This document shows positions 33,924-42,030 of a stretch of 64,000 nt of DNA, piece after piece; position 1 is the stretch's first letter; the number at the start of each line of letters is the position of its first letter. Source of the stretch: Candidatus Nitrosopumilus sp. (lineage in GTDB: Archaea; Thermoproteota; Nitrososphaeria; Nitrososphaerales; Nitrosopumilaceae); assembly GCF_028278985.1 (NCBI RefSeq), contig NZ_JANQTA010000013.1:62001-126000 (forward strand), read 5' to 3'. The position numbers and the translations under genes are program-made. The notes beneath the pieces were generated by a model that searched no databases, was not told the origin of the DNA, and worked only from the letters and a program-made list of their open reading frames with translations.

Positions 33924-35207
33924 TTGTCTTCGATAAACCATTCTTTTCTTGGGAAAGTGTTAGTTGTCGACGATCAATTTAATGAAGACATAAAAAATCT
34001 AATCGAGAGTCTTGTACAGAAAGGATTTCATGTTCAATACTGGGATTCCAAAGGAGAGTTCCATGAATCAATTTCAAATATTCGTGTTTTAATTCTGGAT
34101 CTAGATCTAACAAATGGTAAGTCTGTAAGAGGTGATAAATTCTACTTTTATAATGCTGCCAAGGTACTAGAACAAATCAAAGGTCCTTACATTGTAATTA
34201 TTTATTCACGAGATTTTGTTGAAAAAGATATTCAAAGTATAAAGGATGCATATGAAGAAGTTACCCAAACTCCATTCGCTGGATACATTGAAGGAATCGA
34301 TGGAATTCAAAAAGGTACTGCAATAGATGAACTCATTAAACTACTTTTAAAAATAATTGATGATAAAGAAGTTTATAGGCTGATTGTTAGCTGGGAAAAA
34401 CTAATTGATAAATCTAAAGATTTAGGATTAAAAAAATTTGTGCGAGAAAAATTTGAAAATGAAATTAAAGCATATGTTAAATCAATAGGAAAAGATTTTG
34501 ATGAGGAATCACTTCCTAGAGAATTTGTATCAAATATGATGAGATTTGTTATACGATACATGCAACGAGGTAGTGAATTTGAAAATCTTCAAAATCTTCT
34601 GAAAGAAATTAATGATGAAGATAATGCTATTGAGATTTCAGATTTACTATTACAAAACAGAAACATGTATTTCACACCTGATGAAAAAGAAAAAATTTGG
34701 ACTGGTGATATATTCAAAAAAGAAGAAACCGAGAATTTTTGGTCATATCATATAGTTATTACTCCAGAATGTGATATCGCTTGGAATAAAGCTGAAAATT
34801 TTCTTGTTTGCAAAGGATTTGCAATTGACTTTAACAGCTTAAAAGAAAAAAACCACCCAATTTACTCTATAAAAAAAGATTTCAAAATGCCTAAAAGAGA
34901 AAATTTTGAAAATGATAAAGATTATGAAAAAAATATTACTGATCAATTAAATTCATTGCATAGCGGTTATGCGAGATATCATCCTGTTTGGAATTTTAGC
35001 GAAACAGAAGGAAAATACCTCGGATTGTGCTTTGATTTTCAGAATGTGATGTCATTGAATTCTACAGAATTCAAAAAAGATTTCTCTGACAAAAGAATTT
35101 CTAGACTGGATATTCCATATATCACCTATTTTATGCAACAATTTGCAAATTACTCGACAAGATTGGGTCTGCCTCCTATCAACCAACCACATATGAGTAA
35201 CGATTAG
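33924..35207 (+). CDS. Receiver-domain protein with long unknown C-terminal domain
   Basis: The 427-residue protein starts with TTG, 5 bp after the GHKL gene. The N-terminal receiver domain (about 10-140) has KVLVVDDQF with the acidic pair D16-D17, and LILDLDL with D59 or D61 as likely phosphoacceptor. Residues 150-427 form an alpha/beta domain I do not recognise, with no DNA-binding motif. It contains FWSYHIVITPECDIAW and a Trp/Tyr-rich region (YARYHPVWNFSETEGKYLGL). That part could be an effector. With the GHKL protein it forms a candidate sensing-effector pair. The composition is AT-rich like the host genes. Confidence 0.75.
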   Translation: MSSINHSFLGKVLVVDDQFNEDIKNLIESLVQKGFHVQYWDSKGEFHESISNIRVLILDLDLTNGKSVRGDKFYFYNAAKVLEQIKGPYIVIIYSRDFVEKDIQSIKDAYEEVTQTPFAGYIEGIDGIQKGTAIDELIKLLLKIIDDKEVYRLIVSWEKLIDKSKDLGLKKFVREKFENEIKAYVKSIGKDFDEESLPREFVSNMMRFVIRYMQRGSEFENLQNLLKEINDEDNAIEISDLLLQNRNMYFTPDEKEKIWTGDIFKKEETENFWSYHIVITPECDIAWNKAENFLVCKGFAIDFNSLKEKNHPIYSIKKDFKMPKRENFENDKDYEKNITDQLNSLHSGYARYHPVWNFSETEGKYLGLCFDFQNVMSLNSTEFKKDFSDKRISRLDIPYITYFMQQFANYSTRLGLPPINQPHMSND

Positions 35208-35295
35208 TGTCATTAAATAATCAAGCCTGAGTTCACTTGATTTGACTTGAAACCTAGAATATTATACTTCGTATCGGTTAAACAAAATTTCACAG

Positions 35296-36324
35296 ATGGG
35301 CCTAGTGAAAACCAATCGTATACTGTGTGGAAATGCCCTATCCCATCTGGATGAACTTCCTGATGATTCTGTGAATCTTGTTTATTTGGATCCGCCTTTC
35401 TTTGCCAATAGAATTTTTCAAAAAAAGAATCACGAAGGAAACTCCCCTTCCTTTAATGACAAATGGGTTGGTGGAATTTCTGAATACATTAGCTTAATGC
35501 ATGATGTCTTTGAGCATAGTAAGAGATTGCTAAAGGACACTGGAAGCATTTACGTCCACTGCGACTGGCACGCATCTCACTACCTGAAGGTCGAACTTGA
35601 CAAGGTATTCGGCTATGATAATTTCAGAAACGAGATAGTGTGGAAGAGACACAATTCCCACAACGATACAAAACAGGGAGCACGCAACATGGGAAGAATA
35701 CACGATGTCATACTGTTCTACTCGAAAGGAAAGAGCCCAACATGGAATCCCATCTACCAGAAGTATCCTGAAGAGTATGTCAAGAAGGCTTACAAGCATC
35801 TGGAGGAGAAGACTGGAAGATACTATGCACATGGAGACCTTGGAGGACCTGGAGGCGCTGCAAAGGGAGATCCGTATTACACTTTCTTGGGAATAACAAG
35901 ATACTGGAGGTACAGCGAGAAGAAAATGAACCAACTCTACAAGGAAGGAAAGATTGTCCAGACAAAACCAGGAAACATGCCGATGCTAAAGAGATACCTA
36001 GATGAGATGAAGGGAATCCAACTTCAGGACATCTGGGACGACATAAAGCCGATACAGCACACAAGAAAGGAATCGACAAGGTATCCTACACAAAAACCGA
36101 TCAAACTATTGGAGAGAATTATTTCGATGTCCACAAACGAAAAGGACATTGTACTTGACGCCTTTTGCGGAAGCGGAACAACCCTAGTTGCAGCACACAA
36201 TCTTGGACGAAGGTGGATTGGAATTGATCAGAATCCTGAAGCATGTGATATTGCTGAAAAGCGAATTCAGGAAAGACTGGAATCCGAACCAATACCTGTC
36301 AAGGCAGTTGCAAAAAGGAACTAG
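35296..36324 (+). CDS. Site-specific DNA methyltransferase, amino (N6-A or N4-C) type
   Basis: The 342-residue enzyme has a catalytic DPPF motif (VYLDPPFFANR, about 31-41) before the SAM-binding motif VLDAFCGSGTTLVAAHNLGR (about 289-308). This order fits the beta class. WIGIDQNPEACDIAEKR follows. It transfers a methyl group from S-adenosylmethionine to adenine N6 or cytosine N4. No restriction partner lies directly beside it, but the GHKL pair precedes it and a C5 methylase and MvaI-like nuclease follow. Its 3' part looks richer in G+C than the host genes. The convergent small gene overlaps its stop by 4 bp. Confidence 0.9.
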   Translation: MGLVKTNRILCGNALSHLDELPDDSVNLVYLDPPFFANRIFQKKNHEGNSPSFNDKWVGGISEYISLMHDVFEHSKRLLKDTGSIYVHCDWHASHYLKVELDKVFGYDNFRNEIVWKRHNSHNDTKQGARNMGRIHDVILFYSKGKSPTWNPIYQKYPEEYVKKAYKHLEEKTGRYYAHGDLGGPGGAAKGDPYYTFLGITRYWRYSEKKMNQLYKEGKIVQTKPGNMPMLKRYLDEMKGIQLQDIWDDIKPIQHTRKESTRYPTQKPIKLLERIISMSTNEKDIVLDAFCGSGTTLVAAHNLGRRWIGIDQNPEACDIAEKRIQERLESEPIPVKAVAKRN

Positions 36325-36605
36325 TTTTCCGGATATAGTTTGGTGTCTGGTGCTTCCAGAGAATAAATGCCCTCTTTGATCTTTTTTACAATGATCCTGT
36401 CCCCTTCTAGAAACCTGTGAGTAGCATAAAGCTGTCCTGTCATGATGTCGTCCTTGTGGTTTACCTTCATCTCGAATTTCTTTCCTTCAAACTCCAGAGT
36501 GAAGACCTTGCCTGTCTCTGGGAAAAAGCCGCGTTCATCCCTGTAAATGTGCCAGTACCTATGACGTGCCTCGGGCTTCTTCAAGGGTCTTGCAAACTCT
36601 TCCAT
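36321..36605 (-). CDS. Small protein downstream of C5 methylase (94 aa)
   Basis: The 94-residue protein is basic at its start (EEFARPLKKPEARHRYWHIY) and beta-rich (VFTLEFEGKKFEMKVNHKDD, then FLEGDRIIVKK). The strand pattern recalls B3- or AbrB-like DNA-binding barrels, as in the effector domains of some restriction enzymes; this is only a resemblance. It lies 4 bp after the C5 methylase on the same strand, so it probably belongs to that operon. It could be a control or accessory protein of the restriction-modification system. Confidence 0.65.
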   Translation of the reverse strand: MEEFARPLKKPEARHRYWHIYRDERGFFPETGKVFTLEFEGKKFEMKVNHKDDIMTGQLYATHRFLEGDRIIVKKIKEGIYSLEAPDTKLYPEN

Positions 36606-36609
36606 ATGA

Positions 36610-37596
36610 TCACTTGACGTAGTCCATTATTGTTATTCTTTTCTTTCCTGTCTGCATGCATTCTATCATGGAGTTTGCAATTTCTTTTACAACAGGAACT
36701 ACAACTGCGTTACCAAACTGTCTGTACGCTTGGCTGTCTGAAACCGGAATGACAAAATCCTCTGGGAATCCCATAAGTCTTGCGCATTCCCTTGGTGTAA
36801 GTTTTCTTGGATTCTTGTTTCTTTGTGGGATTAGAATCTCTGAACCGTCCTTGTAGTACCTTGCACTGAGTGTCTTTGCAATTCCCTTTCTGTCTGCAAG
36901 GTTGTAACCAAAACCATTTCCCTTCTCTCTGTGCTTCTCAAGATGCCTTTGTAATGAGTTCCAGGTCCCGTCAGTTAGAGTATACTTTTTGTTTACTCTT
37001 TTCTCCAAGATGCTTCGAAGAACGGGTCTCTTGTCTTCCAATGTGGGAAACTCAAACTCTGTTGGAGAGTCAAAACCTACTATGAAAATTCTTTCTCTGT
37101 GTTGCGGTACTTGCGTACTTGCATCAACAACTTTGTAATGTATGTCATAACCTAATTCTTCTCGCAACGATTTGAGAATTACTTTGAATGTGTTTCCCTT
37201 GTCGTGGCTTTTGAGATTCTTTACATTCTCAAGAAGAAATGCCTTGGGTTTTTTTGCCTTGATGATTCTGCATACGTCAAAGAACAGGGTTCCCTGTGTC
37301 TCGTCCTCAAAACCGTGTGCTCTGCCAAGAGAATTCTTTGAACTTACTCCTGCAATTGAGAATGGCTGGCATGGAAACCCTCCAACTAGAACATCATGAT
37401 CCGGAATCTCATTCTCGTCAATCTTTGTAATGTCTCCTTCAGGAACATCGCCAAAATTTGCCTCATAGGTCTGCTGCGAGAACTTATTCCATTCAGAAGA
37501 AAACACGCATCTGCCTCCTGTATCCTCAAACGCAAGTCTTAGCCCTCCGATTCCTGCAAAAAGATCAATGAATTTAAAACCTGATTTTCTTCTCAT
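36610..37596 (-). CDS. DNA (cytosine-5) methyltransferase
   Basis: The 328-residue enzyme has the ordered C5-methylase motifs. Motif I is [16 protein letters not shown], motif IV is [12 protein letters not shown] with the catalytic Cys, motif VI is FLLENVKNL and motif VIII is [12 protein letters not shown]-terminal [12 protein letters not shown] forms motif X. It methylates cytosine C5 within its recognition site. It is divergently transcribed from the MvaI/BcnI-like restriction gene, which it probably protects. The Vsr-like gene further on fits, since Vsr repairs T:G mismatches from deaminated 5-methylcytosine. The length is normal for small type II enzymes. Confidence 0.94.
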   Translation of the reverse strand: MRRKSGFKFIDLFAGIGGLRLAFEDTGGRCVFSSEWNKFSQQTYEANFGDVPEGDITKIDENEIPDHDVLVGGFPCQPFSIAGVSSKNSLGRAHGFEDETQGTLFFDVCRIIKAKKPKAFLLENVKNLKSHDKGNTFKVILKSLREELGYDIHYKVVDASTQVPQHRERIFIVGFDSPTEFEFPTLEDKRPVLRSILEKRVNKKYTLTDGTWNSLQRHLEKHREKGNGFGYNLADRKGIAKTLSARYYKDGSEILIPQRNKNPRKLTPRECARLMGFPEDFVIPVSDSQAYRQFGNAVVVPVVKEIANSMIECMQTGKKRITIMDYVK

Positions 37597-37698
37597 ACTT
37601 ACTCGTCCTAATGAAATACGTTGCAGACAATAACATTTGATCTTTTCTGATTTCTTGGATCAACTTATAGTCAAGTATTAGATCGGATCGGTATCGAA

Positions 37699-38514
37699 TT
37701 GGTTTCAGAAGAACAACAAAAAATTATTGATCGATTCATGAACAGAGTATACGGCAAAAAACCCGACACTTCGGAATCCCATCAAGATCATGAGGGGAGA
37801 GAAGGACACTGGCTTGAGAAACAGATGGAAGTTGCCCACAACGCTGACAATGCGCCAGATCTTCTTGGGTATGAAATGAAGAACAATACGCAGTCAAAGA
37901 CCTCGTTTGGGGACTGGAATGCAAGCTATTACATTTTCCGAGACGAGGGATATTTTCCTAATCTGAAAGGAATCACTGGCAGAAGAAAAAACCAACTGTG
38001 GAGAGAAAATAAGGCAGTGTTCTTGCGTACGTTTGGCAGAGCAATTGAAGGAGTTTTTTCTTGGTCTGGAACCCCTTGTCCAAAAAGGGTAACTGACGGA
38101 TTCAACGATTTTGGTCAGGAAATGACAGTTAGCAATGACAACTCTATTGTAATCAAATATTCCTATTCTCGCGACAACAGGCAAAACAAGCATGAGATAG
38201 TTCCTGAAATGTTTCAGAAAGAGAATTTAAAAATAGTAGAGTGGGATTCGGAAATGATAAAGCTAAAGGTCGAGAGAAAGTTCAATCGCAAGGGCTGGTT
38301 CAAGTGCTTGCAGGACTCAAATGGAATCTACAACTCAATATTGTTTGGAGGCCCATTTGACATAATCAAATTCCTAGATGTTGTAAAAAATGGTGACGTT
38401 ATTTTTGACAGCGGAATGAAAGACGTTAGGGCCGACGGAACAGACCGATACCGCTCGATGTGGCGTGCTAGTAACTCCTTCTGGGATTCGTGGGTAGAAA
38501 GCAGACATCCGTAG
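37699..38514 (+). CDS. MvaI/BcnI-like type II restriction endonuclease
   Basis: The 271-residue protein starts with TTG. Its EGREGHWLEKQM segment followed by NADNAPDLLGYEMK (about residues 32-62) matches the active-site core of the MvaI/BcnI family: a Glu, an Asp and an ExK. Members of this family cut CCWGG, CCSGG or CCNGG. It is divergent from the C5 methylase, the usual restriction-modification layout, and followed 12 bp later by a Vsr-like gene. The target is presumably a CCNGG-type site, but that is inferred from family only. Confidence 0.85.
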   Translation: MVSEEQQKIIDRFMNRVYGKKPDTSESHQDHEGREGHWLEKQMEVAHNADNAPDLLGYEMKNNTQSKTSFGDWNASYYIFRDEGYFPNLKGITGRRKNQLWRENKAVFLRTFGRAIEGVFSWSGTPCPKRVTDGFNDFGQEMTVSNDNSIVIKYSYSRDNRQNKHEIVPEMFQKENLKIVEWDSEMIKLKVERKFNRKGWFKCLQDSNGIYNSILFGGPFDIIKFLDVVKNGDVIFDSGMKDVRADGTDRYRSMWRASNSFWDSWVESRHP

Positions 38515-38526
38515 CACTACAAAACA

Positions 38527-38967
38527 ATGAAAAAATACTGGGCAATTCTATCTGATTCATTGACAGACATCTTCTCTCCTGAAAAAAGATCATGGGTCAT
38601 GTCTAGGATTAGAGGAACCAACACAAAGATAGATCTCAAGATGAAACAAATGCTGACAGAACATAGATACAGATTTGAGATGTATCCGAAGATGTTTGGC
38701 AATCCAGACTTTGCCCACAAAAGAAAGAAGATAGTGATATTCTGTGACGGGGATTTCTGGCACGGCTACAAGTATAACGAGAAAAAGAAGCCCAGAAAGA
38801 AGTTCTGGCGAGACAAGATCGAGACAAACATGCAACGCGACAAGAAGTACACACGCAAACTGCGAAGAGAAGACTGGTCTGTTCTCAGATTCTGGGAACA
38901 CGACATTGAAAAAAACCCTGACAAGTGCATGAGAAGAATAGAAAGGAAATTCAAAGAAAGAAGATAA
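38527..38967 (+). CDS. vsr: Very-short-patch (Vsr-like) DNA mismatch endonuclease
   Basis: The 146-residue protein has the Vsr core: SPEKRSWVMSRIRGTNTKID, NPDFAHKRKKIVIFCDGDFWHG and WSVLRFWEHDI. The Asp in PDF and the FWHG segment hold catalytic and zinc-binding residues in the family. Vsr nicks T:G mismatches arising from deamination of 5-methylcytosine. The start may be TTG 38560, which gives the family's usual beginning TDIFSPEKRS; ATG 38527 is also open. It lies 12 bp after the restriction gene and is the expected third member of a C5 system. Confidence 0.93.
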   Translation: MKKYWAILSDSLTDIFSPEKRSWVMSRIRGTNTKIDLKMKQMLTEHRYRFEMYPKMFGNPDFAHKRKKIVIFCDGDFWHGYKYNEKKKPRKKFWRDKIETNMQRDKKYTRKLRREDWSVLRFWEHDIEKNPDKCMRRIERKFKERR

Positions 38968-39525
38968 TCAAATCTGATTTCTTCTGAAACAGCCTACAAG
39001 GTGATCATTTGCCATGCCAATTGTCTGCATGTATGCATAGCATACGGTAGGCCCAACAAATGTGAACCCTCTCTTTCTCAAGTCTGCACTCATCGCTTGG
39101 GATTCCTTTGTAACTGCAGGAATGTCATCCCACTTTCTAAAATTTCCTTTGACTGTCTTGTAATTTGTAAACGACCAGATGTATCTGTCAAATGTTTTGA
39201 ATTCCTTTTTTACTTCAAGAAATCTTTTTGCATTGTTTATTGCAGACTCTATCTTTCTTCTGTTTCTGATTATTCCCTTATCTGATAGCAATCTCTTGAC
39301 ATCTTTCTCTGAATAACATGCAACCTTTTTTGGATCAAAGTTGTCAAATGACTTTTTGAATGACTTGCGTTTGTTTAATACAATCTTCCATGAAAGGCCT
39401 GACTGCATCGAATCCAACACAAGAAACTCAAACAGTTTTCTGTCATTGTGTAGTGGCACACCCCACTCTTTGTCGTGATACTTTATGTGAATCTCATCGT
39501 ATACCCAATTACATCTTTTCATCAA
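38968..39525 (-). CDS. tag: DNA-3-methyladenine glycosylase I (Tag)
   Basis: The 185-residue enzyme matches Tag over its length: RCNWVYDEIHIKYHDKEWG, LVLDSMQSGLSWKIVLNKR, a helix-hairpin-helix region with GIIRNRRKIESAINNA, and GPTVCYAYMQTIGMANDHLV. Family zinc ligands Cys and His are visible at both ends. It removes 3-methyladenine from DNA as the first step of base-excision repair. It abuts the vsr gene end to end. It looks like cargo of the DNA-modification island. Confidence 0.93.
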   Translation of the reverse strand: MMKRCNWVYDEIHIKYHDKEWGVPLHNDRKLFEFLVLDSMQSGLSWKIVLNKRKSFKKSFDNFDPKKVACYSEKDVKRLLSDKGIIRNRRKIESAINNAKRFLEVKKEFKTFDRYIWSFTNYKTVKGNFRKWDDIPAVTKESQAMSADLRKRGFTFVGPTVCYAYMQTIGMANDHLVGCFRRNQI

Positions 39526-39569
39526 ACAGAACCCATCTCTATCATGTACCTGTAACTGTTACTTGAAAT

Positions 39570-39707
39570 TCATTCCATAGACTCTTTCATCTTTTCTGTA
39601 AGGTACTTTGCGTAATCTTTCCCGCTGGATTTAATATTGTCACACTCATCGCATATCCTCTGCTCTCTTCTCTTGGAATTGCCACAAACACATTCTTTCT
39701 CACTCAT
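39570..39707 (-). CDS. Small cysteine-rich protein (45 aa)
   Basis: A 45-residue frame starting at ATG 39707 on the minus strand. A CVCGNSKRREQRICDEC segment could bind one zinc, followed by a charged helix (KDYAKYLTEKMKESME). Its length and motif suggest a small DNA- or protein-binding accessory factor. It lies just upstream of the tag gene on the same strand. I do not recognise a family. Confidence 0.6.
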   Translation of the reverse strand: MSEKECVCGNSKRREQRICDECDNIKSSGKDYAKYLTEKMKESME

Positions 39708-39855
39708 CGTCTAATTTTCATATTTAGTATCACGAATAAGATTTTCTACAGGGGACAAATGAAACTCAGACACGGATTTGAGTATTCTGTATGCAATCTT
39801 TATCTGTAACTTCGAAAATAAAAAAAGTGGATATTCGGGTTAGGTCCGAAGTATT

Positions 39856-40296
39856 TTACTCGTCTACTAGCATGTAGACGATATCCCATTTTGTATGCAT
39901 GTCAGAGACATCTCGTCTTCCTGGAAATGTTTTGTCAAGAATGGTCAGGTTGTGCATCTTTGATACATGCATTCTCTTCCACCCTAGTTCTTTACTAGAA
40001 CTTTCACCCCATAGTTGGTAGGTAAGTACACCTGTTTTTCCCTTGTAGGTACCGTAGATGTGTATCTCTACCACTCTAAAGTGTCCGTTGTAATCGCAGA
40101 CGACAAGTTTCTTTTCAGATACTGATTTCCTGATCATCCAGTCTGCAGGATCATTCTTGGGTATCACATATGAAAGAACACGTTGCCAGATGCTCCATGC
40201 AATTATTTCATACATTGTTCTGAAACTAAACAAAGTCTCCCCCTCTTGTCGACGAACGTTCTGAATGACAGCATTCCTCCAAACAGTGGGAGCCAT
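39856..40296 (-). CDS. Hypothetical island protein (146 aa)
   Basis: The 146-residue protein is rich in Trp, Tyr and beta-strand residues (VVCDYNGHFRVVEIHIYGTY, GVLTYQLWGESSSKELGWKR) with no membrane segment. The pattern looks like a compact beta-domain. It lies on the same strand as the small gene at 40343. I do not recognise it, and neighbours suggest only that it belongs to the island. Confidence 0.6.
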   Translation of the reverse strand: MAPTVWRNAVIQNVRRQEGETLFSFRTMYEIIAWSIWQRVLSYVIPKNDPADWMIRKSVSEKKLVVCDYNGHFRVVEIHIYGTYKGKTGVLTYQLWGESSSKELGWKRMHVSKMHNLTILDKTFPGRRDVSDMHTKWDIVYMLVDE

Positions 40297-40342
40297 TTGT
40301 GATCTAGTCCCAATATCAGATGCCCCTCAAACATGTACGGTG

Positions 40343-40501
40343 TTACTGTAGCAAGTTCCATTCCTTGTTACCCCAATACACGTCGCAGATGCATACATGA
40401 TTCATCATATCCACAATGATTTGATCCCATGTTGAATCTTTGTCACCATATTTTTTTAACTCGTCTTTTGTTGTTTGACGAATTTCAATTTTTGTAGTCA
40501 T
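40343..40501 (-). CDS. Small RHH/antitoxin-like protein (52 aa)
   Basis: A 52-residue frame starts at ATG 40501 on the minus strand. TTKIEIRQTTKDELKKYGDK followed by STWDQIIVDMMNHV resembles the strand-helix-helix of short archaeal antitoxin-like proteins. A Cys-rich tail (CICDVYW) follows. It lies upstream of the 146-residue gene on the same strand and could form an operon with it. A toxin-antitoxin role for the pair is a hypothesis only. Confidence 0.6.
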   Translation of the reverse strand: MTTKIEIRQTTKDELKKYGDKDSTWDQIIVDMMNHVCICDVYWGNKEWNLLQ

Positions 40502-40630
40502 TGGAGAATTGTAATTTTTAATAGTTGATAAAGTTCGCCTGGTTATGACTTTGTGACTTTAATTCTTCTATTCTGTTTTACGCAGGTGAATTCTTTTTTC
40601 TTGAAATTTTTTTCTTGAAATTTTTTTCTG

Positions 40631-40777
40631 CTAAACTTTTCTTCCGTATTTTTTCAAAAGAACGGTGATCACTGCGTCCATGTTCTCTGCATTGCCTGAC
40701 TTTGCCTGCAACTCTCCTTGGATCTTTAACAACTCTTTGTGAAGTTTGTGATCAACAATCCTTACTGTCTTGACCAT
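40631..40777 (-). CDS. Small RHH-like protein (48 aa) beside tandem repeats
   Basis: The 48-residue frame starts at ATG 40777 on the minus strand. VKTVRIVDHKLHKELLKIQG and ENMDAVITVLLKKYG look like the strand and helices of a ribbon-helix-helix regulator. Two tandem 11-bp repeats lie 20 bp upstream of its start, the usual place for autoregulation by such proteins in plasmids and integrated elements. It may control copy number or expression of the island. Confidence 0.6.
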   Translation of the reverse strand: MVKTVRIVDHKLHKELLKIQGELQAKSGNAENMDAVITVLLKKYGRKV

Positions 40778-40796
40778 GAAAGATTTTTTTCCTCTT

Positions 40797-40818
40797 TGTA
40801 TATATGTTGTATATATGT
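40797..40818. repeat. Tandem 11-bp repeat TGTATATATGT x2
   Basis: Two exact copies of TGTATATATGT abut at 40797-40807 and 40808-40818, 20 bp from the start of the 48-residue RHH-like gene. The period of about one helical turn fits paired binding of an RHH dimer. Confidence 0.7.
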
Positions 40819-40860
40819 CAAGTTCTATAATGATAGAATTGTTGCATTTATTTTTAGACT

Positions 40861-40875
40861 ACCGTTGTATACGGT
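40861..40875. repeat. Short inverted repeat ACCGT-N5-ACGGT
   Basis: ACCGT at 40861-40865 and ACGGT at 40871-40875 are exact inverted arms around TGTAT. It lies between the two tandem-repeat blocks and may be part of the same control region. Confidence 0.45.
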
Positions 40876-40959
40876 GATCACGTTCCTAGTAAAGTCAAAT
40901 TCATAATTATTTTATGACAAATAAAAAATAATTTACTCAAAAATAAATATAGAGAGTGT

Positions 40960-40981
40960 AATATATATACAATATATATAC
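40960..40981. repeat. Tandem 11-bp repeat AATATATATAC x2
   Basis: Two exact copies of AATATATATAC abut at 40960-40970 and 40971-40981. Read on the other strand, the unit GTATATATATT resembles the block at 40797, in inverted orientation 150 bp away. Confidence 0.65.
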
Positions 40982-41260
40982 ACAACAACCCTTTATTGTG
41001 CCTAAAAAACTGACATTTGCAATCGAAAATTCTCTACCAAATCTATTGTTTATCATATTGATACGTCTATGATATCTTTGGAATTTTTAACTTTTTTCAG
41101 GTTGTTTATGAGGTTTAGAATAGTAAGAAACTATTGTAAGCATTTTCAATAATTTTGCCTAGTTCATTTCCGATATGTTACAACTTTTGAAATGGGACTC
41201 AAAATAAATTTTAGATCGTAAGTAGTTTATTTTCAGATTAAGAGACTTAAATTACATGCA

Positions 41261-41935
41261 TTATGTGGTATCTAATACCTCAAGGAAGTAAATTTCTGCA
41301 TCAGCAACTGCCATGATCTGTTCTTTGTCAAGATCAAGGTACCAGGTCATAACTTCACTTCCATATGTTGCAAAAAATTCTGCCTGAATGACTACGAATC
41401 TACCAGTATCTTCCAACCCCTGATTCTTGATATTCGGAATGTCCCACTGATTAAAAGTTGTTAACTTGTAATCATAGATGTCTCCGTTGGAATTGTTTTG
41501 CATCTGGAGAAATGTAATTGCTAATGCTTCTTTGAATGACATTCCTTGGAAGTCTTGTCCGTTGTAGTTTTCTAGATATTTGTCTATGAACTGCTCTTCC
41601 TGCTCAGGGGTTTTCAATTGATGGTACAGGTATCTGGTAATTGACCAGTCAAGTCGTTCCTCTGGAATTTCTGCTAAAATTTGACTCCTTGTCATCTCAA
41701 GATGTTTTTCGTCTGGATAATCTTCAGGTGCTTCAGCAATATATCCTACTGGCAGACTATCTTCGTCTTCATTATCGTGTTGTTCAGTAAATTCGTAGCT
41801 AATCTCTGGTGATTTGTTTTCCTTGACTAGAGAAACATCTGCTTTTGGGGTACTTGTTACCGTTGCAACAATTAATACAAAAAACAGAATTATTGTTATT
41901 CCAAACCCCATTCCTATCTTCTTTATTTTACCCAA
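41261..41935 (-). CDS. Membrane-anchored hypothetical protein (224 aa)
   Basis: The minus-strand frame starts with TTG at 41935. The N-terminus is a signal anchor (GFGITIILFFVLIVATVTS) followed by an acidic extracellular domain. Segments such as ADVSLVKENKSPEISYEFTE and a later alpha/beta part (YDYKLTTFNQWDIPNIKNQG, then GRFVVIQAEF) suggest a globular exported domain. It is divergent from the HTH gene at 42031, which could regulate it. No family is recognised. Confidence 0.7.
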   Translation of the reverse strand: MGKIKKIGMGFGITIILFFVLIVATVTSTPKADVSLVKENKSPEISYEFTEQHDNEDEDSLPVGYIAEAPEDYPDEKHLEMTRSQILAEIPEERLDWSITRYLYHQLKTPEQEEQFIDKYLENYNGQDFQGMSFKEALAITFLQMQNNSNGDIYDYKLTTFNQWDIPNIKNQGLEDTGRFVVIQAEFFATYGSEVMTWYLDLDKEQIMAVADAEIYFLEVLDTT

Positions 41936-42030
41936 ACAGACACCTCGAATACTGTGTTTATCTCGTGTGTAAACCGCATTTAAAGCGTGCTAATTGCCAA
42001 ATAGTCACAATTTACGTACTGAATTAACAC

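Larger units (their letters stand above)
40778..41260. other. AT-rich non-coding region with repeats (483 bp)
   Basis: No convincing frame is seen on either strand. The region holds tandem repeats at 40797-40818 and 40960-40981 and a short palindrome at 40861-40875. The rest, 40982-41260, shows no feature I can support. It could be a control or replication region left from the integrated element, or a degenerate intergenic stretch. Confidence 0.5.

Noticed and set aside
35530-35934. Minus-strand 134-residue frame over the amino-methyltransferase
   Set aside because: The plus strand encodes conserved methylase sequence here; the antisense frame reflects higher G+C and has no family features.
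38590-38901. Minus-strand frames over the vsr gene
   Set aside because: Several overlapping frames lie opposite a clear Vsr protein; none has recognisable motifs, so they are shadows.
40797-40981. CRISPR-like array
   Set aside because: The repeats are 11 bp, directly abutting and without spacers, and no cas genes are present. No CRISPR array was seen in the window.
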